Origin: Peptococcaceae bacterium | GTDB lineage: Bacteria > Bacillota > Desulfitobacteriia > Desulfitobacteriales > Syntrophobotulaceae | Direction: 5' to 3' | Assembly (NCBI GenBank): GCA_012520405.1 | Contig: JAAYOJ010000220.1 | Location: forward strand, 1 to 32,527 | Length of the DNA stretch: 32,527 bases | In this document: positions 30,077 to 32,527 of the stretch, one piece after another | Position numbering within the stretch: the first letter of the stretch is position 1 | How the letters are laid out: the number at the start of each line of letters is the position of its first letter | Made by a program: the position numbers and the translations under genes | The notes under the pieces: model-generated | Seen by the model: only the letters and a program-made list of their open reading frames with translations | Database searches by the model: none | What the model was told of the DNA's origin: nothing

Positions 30077-30619
30077 ATGGCTAATCGTGAAAAAACACAT
30101 AAGCAAATAGCAATATTAACAATTATTATTACCGTAACCTTAATAACTTTGTATGTAGTTTATCTTTTTATTCCTCAATTAGCTGTTATTCAGGCTAAGA
30201 CCCAACTTGTTAAGGAGAAAACGGATTATTTGGCTAAAATGGAGAGAGGTTATCGAAATTACTCTCAGTTAGAAGAACAGGCAGCAGACTTAAGCACTCA
30301 AATCTCAGTCTTGGAGAATGAGATTCTCAAAGTAATGGACAAACCGGAAATTGTACTCACAGTTTACAATACAGCTAAGCAAAGTGGGGTTCAGCCGGTA
30401 GGCTTAAGTTTTGGAACTTTTGAGGAAAAAGGCACTTATGCCGTGCTGCCGCTGGATTTTTCCTGTGAAGGACCTTATAACAAGGTTATGGCTCTTATTC
30501 GGGAACTTCAGCAAGGGTCGCAATATTATTTTACGCTTGATAGCATGAATTATAAGCAGCAGGGGGATAAAGTGAACGCCAGGATGCGATTGCTTTGCTG
30601 TTTCTATAAAGTAAAATAA
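30077..30619 (+). CDS. pilO: PilO-like membrane protein
   Basis: A 180-residue single-pass membrane protein: membrane segment at about 12-34 (ILTIIITVTLITLYVVYLFI), a coiled coil at about 38-85, and a C-terminal alpha/beta domain (PLDFSCEGPYNKVMALIREL, an extended YFTLDSMNY strand) typical of PilO. Order, spacing (18 bases after pilN) and size support the call. No PilB, PilC, PilT or PilQ genes lie nearby; a strong terminator follows. Confidence 0.78.
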   Translation: MANREKTHKQIAILTIIITVTLITLYVVYLFIPQLAVIQAKTQLVKEKTDYLAKMERGYRNYSQLEEQAADLSTQISVLENEILKVMDKPEIVLTVYNTAKQSGVQPVGLSFGTFEEKGTYAVLPLDFSCEGPYNKVMALIRELQQGSQYYFTLDSMNYKQQGDKVNARMRLLCCFYKVK

Positions 30620-30626
30620 CTTTGTG

Positions 30627-30656
30627 GCAGACTCGATTTAGAGTCTGCTTTTTTTT
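30627..30656 (+). terminator. Terminator of the pilMNO-like operon
   Basis: GCAGACTC (30627-30634) pairs perfectly with GAGTCTGC (30641-30648), with a GATTTA loop and eight Ts. Confidence 0.9.
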
Positions 30657-30741
30657 CGTAAAATTACCAACCCTTATGGGGGAGTATTTTTTCCCCCGAC
30701 GCATAGTTATTATTAGGCAGACGAAAGGGGTTGGCTGAAAA

Positions 30742-31488
30742 ATGATTACCGAAGTTTTCCTAGTGGGTTTGGCTTTATCCGTAATTAAAGGGGTTACTCT
30801 ACTTGTATCATATATTAACAACAATGCTTTTCCACAGCCATTAGGGGAGCAGGAAGAAAGTGAATACTTAAAAATATTGGCTGATTATAAAAATCCGGAT
30901 ATTGAGGCTCCGAATGAGCTTATAGTAGAAAATGCCAGAAATAAGCTGATAGAGCATAACTTAAGGCTTGTCGCCCATCTTGTAAAAAAATATGATGGTA
31001 CGGGGGAGGATAGCGACGACCTTATTTCTATAGGTACAATTGGTTTAATAAAAGGGATTAATACCTATAATCCTGATAGAGGAACCCGGCTGGCGACCTA
31101 CGCTGCTCGTTGTATAGAAAATGAAATATTAATGTATCTGCGTTCTCTTAAAAAGTCCAGAGGCGAGGTTTCGATGTATGATCCGATCGGTACAGATAAA
31201 GAAGGCAATACCATAAATCTTATTGACGTTCTGGGAACTGATCCCGATGCTATTTCCGACCAGGTCGAGAGTGAATTTGAACAAAAAGCTGTCTTGGAAA
31301 AACTAAAATGTCTATCTCACCGGGAGCGTCTGGTGGTCCAGCTTCGCTTTGGTCTTTTGAATGCGCCTAGAAAAACTCAGAGAGAAATCGCTAGGATTCT
31401 GGGCATATCAAGGTCCTATGTTTCCAGAATTGAAAAAAAAGCTGTCCAAAAATTAACGGAGGAAATGAAAGACCATCGTCTTAATTAG
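30742..31488 (+). CDS. sigK: RNA polymerase sporulation sigma factor SigK
   Basis: The late mother-cell sigma factor. A hydrophobic pro-segment (residues ~1-25, ITEVFLVGLALSVIKGVTLL) precedes the mature part with region 2 (LIEHNLRLVAHLVKKYDGTG, then DDLISIGTIGLIKGINTYNP and ATYAARCIENEILMYLRSLK) and region 4 (HRERLVVQLRFGLL, with TQREIARILGISRSYVSRIE). The match to Bacillus SigK is close throughout. 248 residues; a single intact frame without the skin-type insertion that splits the Bacillus gene. Activation would need cleavage of the pro-segment (SpoIVFB-like). Preceded by a GGGGGA/TCCCCC hairpin at 30678-30697. The ATG at 30742 lies 13 bases after AAGGGG. Confidence 0.95.
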   Translation: MITEVFLVGLALSVIKGVTLLVSYINNNAFPQPLGEQEESEYLKILADYKNPDIEAPNELIVENARNKLIEHNLRLVAHLVKKYDGTGEDSDDLISIGTIGLIKGINTYNPDRGTRLATYAARCIENEILMYLRSLKKSRGEVSMYDPIGTDKEGNTINLIDVLGTDPDAISDQVESEFEQKAVLEKLKCLSHRERLVVQLRFGLLNAPRKTQREIARILGISRSYVSRIEKKAVQKLTEEMKDHRLN

Positions 31489-31518
31489 GAAACAATCTTA
31501 GTCCTTAGATGCTAATAA

Positions 31519-31547
31519 TTGACATTATTAGATAGATATTTTATGAT
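31519..31547 (+). promoter_or_regulatory. Promoter of the chemotaxis receptor gene
   Basis: TTGACA (31519-31524), 17 bases, TATGAT (31542-31547), about 75 bases before the start. A sigma-D (TAAA...GCCGATAA) box was not found. Confidence 0.65.
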
Positions 31548-31619
31548 TTAGTAGAAAATGCATATTTTTTCTATTTTTTTTTGTAGTAAAAACAGAAGCA
31601 AATAAATGGAGGAAGATTC

Positions 31620-32527
31620 ATGAAATGGTTTTTAAATATGAGGACGAGAAATAAACTCTTGCTTTGTTTTCTTTTCATGGCCGTTATTATTGCTGTAACC
31701 GGAATGCTGGCCCTTACTATTTTAGCCCAAGTGAATAACAACGTAGATAACATACAGGAGAACGCCATAGGACGGCTTACTATTTTAGATAATATTAACA
31801 ATAACTTTTTGGAAATTCAAAAAAACGTTACCACCATTGCCTGGAAAGCAAACGCCTACCAAGGAGATTTATTTTCTATTGATCAATACCGGCAAAAAAT
31901 TGAAGAATTATCTGGTAAAAACAAACTTCTACTTCAAAACTATGAGTCTTTTACCTTAACGGATAAAGAACAAGAATTTGTAAAATCTTATACTTCGAAT
32001 TTTGCTACCTTGGCAGCTAGGATCAATGATTTAATTCAGTCCTGTGAAGCAGGTGATTTGGCCGGGGTCAACCTGCTTACTTCTCAGATAGATTCCCAAG
32101 GAAATATTGTTCTAAGCGCGATTGAAGTTCTAAAACAGGAAGCCTTAACCAGTATAGATAATTTAGTCTATTCTTCACAGGAAACATATAATTCCGCTCG
32201 CTGGCAGGCAACTGTCTGGATTATTGTTGCTTTAATCCTGGCCATTGTAATTAGTTTGATTATCGGGCAGATTATTAGCCGGCCAATAGGAGCTATAGTT
32301 AAGCATGCCGGACTTTTAGCTGCAGGAGATTTTACGGCTAGTATACCCAAAAAATATTTACAACGAAAAGATGAAATAGGGTTATTAGCGAAAGCTTTTG
32401 GCGATATTAGCCAGAATTTGCGCCAGATGATAAAACAAATTATCAACACTGCGGGAGATATGAGCGCCTCCAGTCAGCAACTATCAGCCTCGGCAGAAGA
32501 AGTTACCGCTCAGGGTATGAATATTAA
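31620..32527 (+). CDS. Methyl-accepting chemotaxis protein (partial, runs off the window)
   Basis: The first ~302 residues of a transmembrane chemoreceptor. The first membrane segment is at about 13-37 (LLLCFLFMAVIIAVTGMLAL), followed by a four-helix-bundle extracellular sensor (about 40-190; many Asn/Gln/Ile heptads and an EIQKNVTTIAWKA helix), as in 4HB_MCP receptors. The second membrane segment is at about 196-218 (TVWIIVALILAIVISLIIGQ), and a HAMP domain follows (about 219-271; SRPIGAIVKHAGLLAAGDFT, DEIGLLAKAF). The signalling coiled coil begins at about 280 (SSQQLSASAEEVTAQ). The ATG follows GGAGGA; the ligand is unknown. Its 3' end is beyond 32527. Confidence 0.93.
   Translation, partial: MKWFLNMRTRNKLLLCFLFMAVIIAVTGMLALTILAQVNNNVDNIQENAIGRLTILDNINNNFLEIQKNVTTIAWKANAYQGDLFSIDQYRQKIEELSGKNKLLLQNYESFTLTDKEQEFVKSYTSNFATLAARINDLIQSCEAGDLAGVNLLTSQIDSQGNIVLSAIEVLKQEALTSIDNLVYSSQETYNSARWQATVWIIVALILAIVISLIIGQIISRPIGAIVKHAGLLAAGDFTASIPKKYLQRKDEIGLLAKAFGDISQNLRQMIKQIINTAGDMSASSQQLSASAEEVTAQGMNI

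Noticed and set aside
30742-31488. Skin-type insertion in sigK
   Set aside because: The reading frame is complete from the pro-segment to region 4.
1-32527. CRISPR arrays, tRNA or rRNA genes, IS elements or prophage genes
   Set aside because: No regularly spaced repeats, cloverleaf sequences, rRNA segments, transposases or phage genes were seen in the window.

Overview
The window looks like chromosome from a low-to-medium GC, spore-forming, anaerobic member of the Firmicutes (Clostridia, Peptococcaceae/Desulfitobacterium-like). The basis is a SigK gene, AGGAGG-type ribosome sites with many TTG starts, a clostridial Isc system with a Cys-bearing Rrf2 regulator, a stand-alone stressosome module, and gene families typical of that group (DUF4911, IreB, DUF1292, NBP35-type Mrp with a Cys-rich N-terminus). 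No plasmid, phage or IS genes were seen. Species-level placement is inference only.

Layout. 1-47: the first codons of an unidentified leftward gene. 144-465: a good promoter, a short terminated RNA or attenuator, and an AT-rich leader with small repeats. 478-5863: rightward genes for CorA, a CYTH phosphatase-like protein, oligoendopeptidase F, an Mrp/NBP35 Fe-S ATPase and S-adenosylhomocysteine hydrolase. 5864-6807: no coding sequence, but a long structured RNA with its own promoter and terminator (OLE RNA is the best guess). 6808-9514, leftward: bactofilin, a short membrane/coiled-coil protein that looks like a peptidase anchor without its peptidase, and UvrC. 9620-12339: small membrane or unknown proteins, a YfcE-type phosphoesterase and a DUF2103-like protein.

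12404-22923 resembles the Bacillus subtilis rarA-cymR-nifS...yrrI-alaS-yrzL-yrrK-yrzB-yrrL...yrrO region: rarA (leftward), iscR, iscS, iscU, a PRC-barrel protein, a zinc ribbon, an AI-2E/YrrI-type membrane protein, alaS, ireB, ruvX and a DUF1292 protein, followed by mltG and a U32 protein. Two blocks interrupt this backbone: an aldo/keto reductase-ferredoxin gene between ireB and ruvX, next to hairpin repeats, and a leftward RsbR-RsbS-RsbT-PP2C stressosome operon between mltG and the U32 gene. 27999-32527 holds a DUF4911 protein, a pilM-pilN-pilO-like trio, sigK and the first part of a chemotaxis receptor that runs off the window.

How the genes relate: iscR-iscS-iscU and Mrp serve Fe-S assembly. 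RarA, UvrC and RuvX serve DNA repair. Bactofilin, MltG and IreB relate to the cell envelope. RsbR/S/T/X form a stress-sensing switch whose output partner is not encoded here. The points most worth checking are the long RNA at about 6027-6717, the short RNA at about 180-267, the peptidase-less partner of bactofilin, and the stressosome and reductase insertions into a conserved locus.
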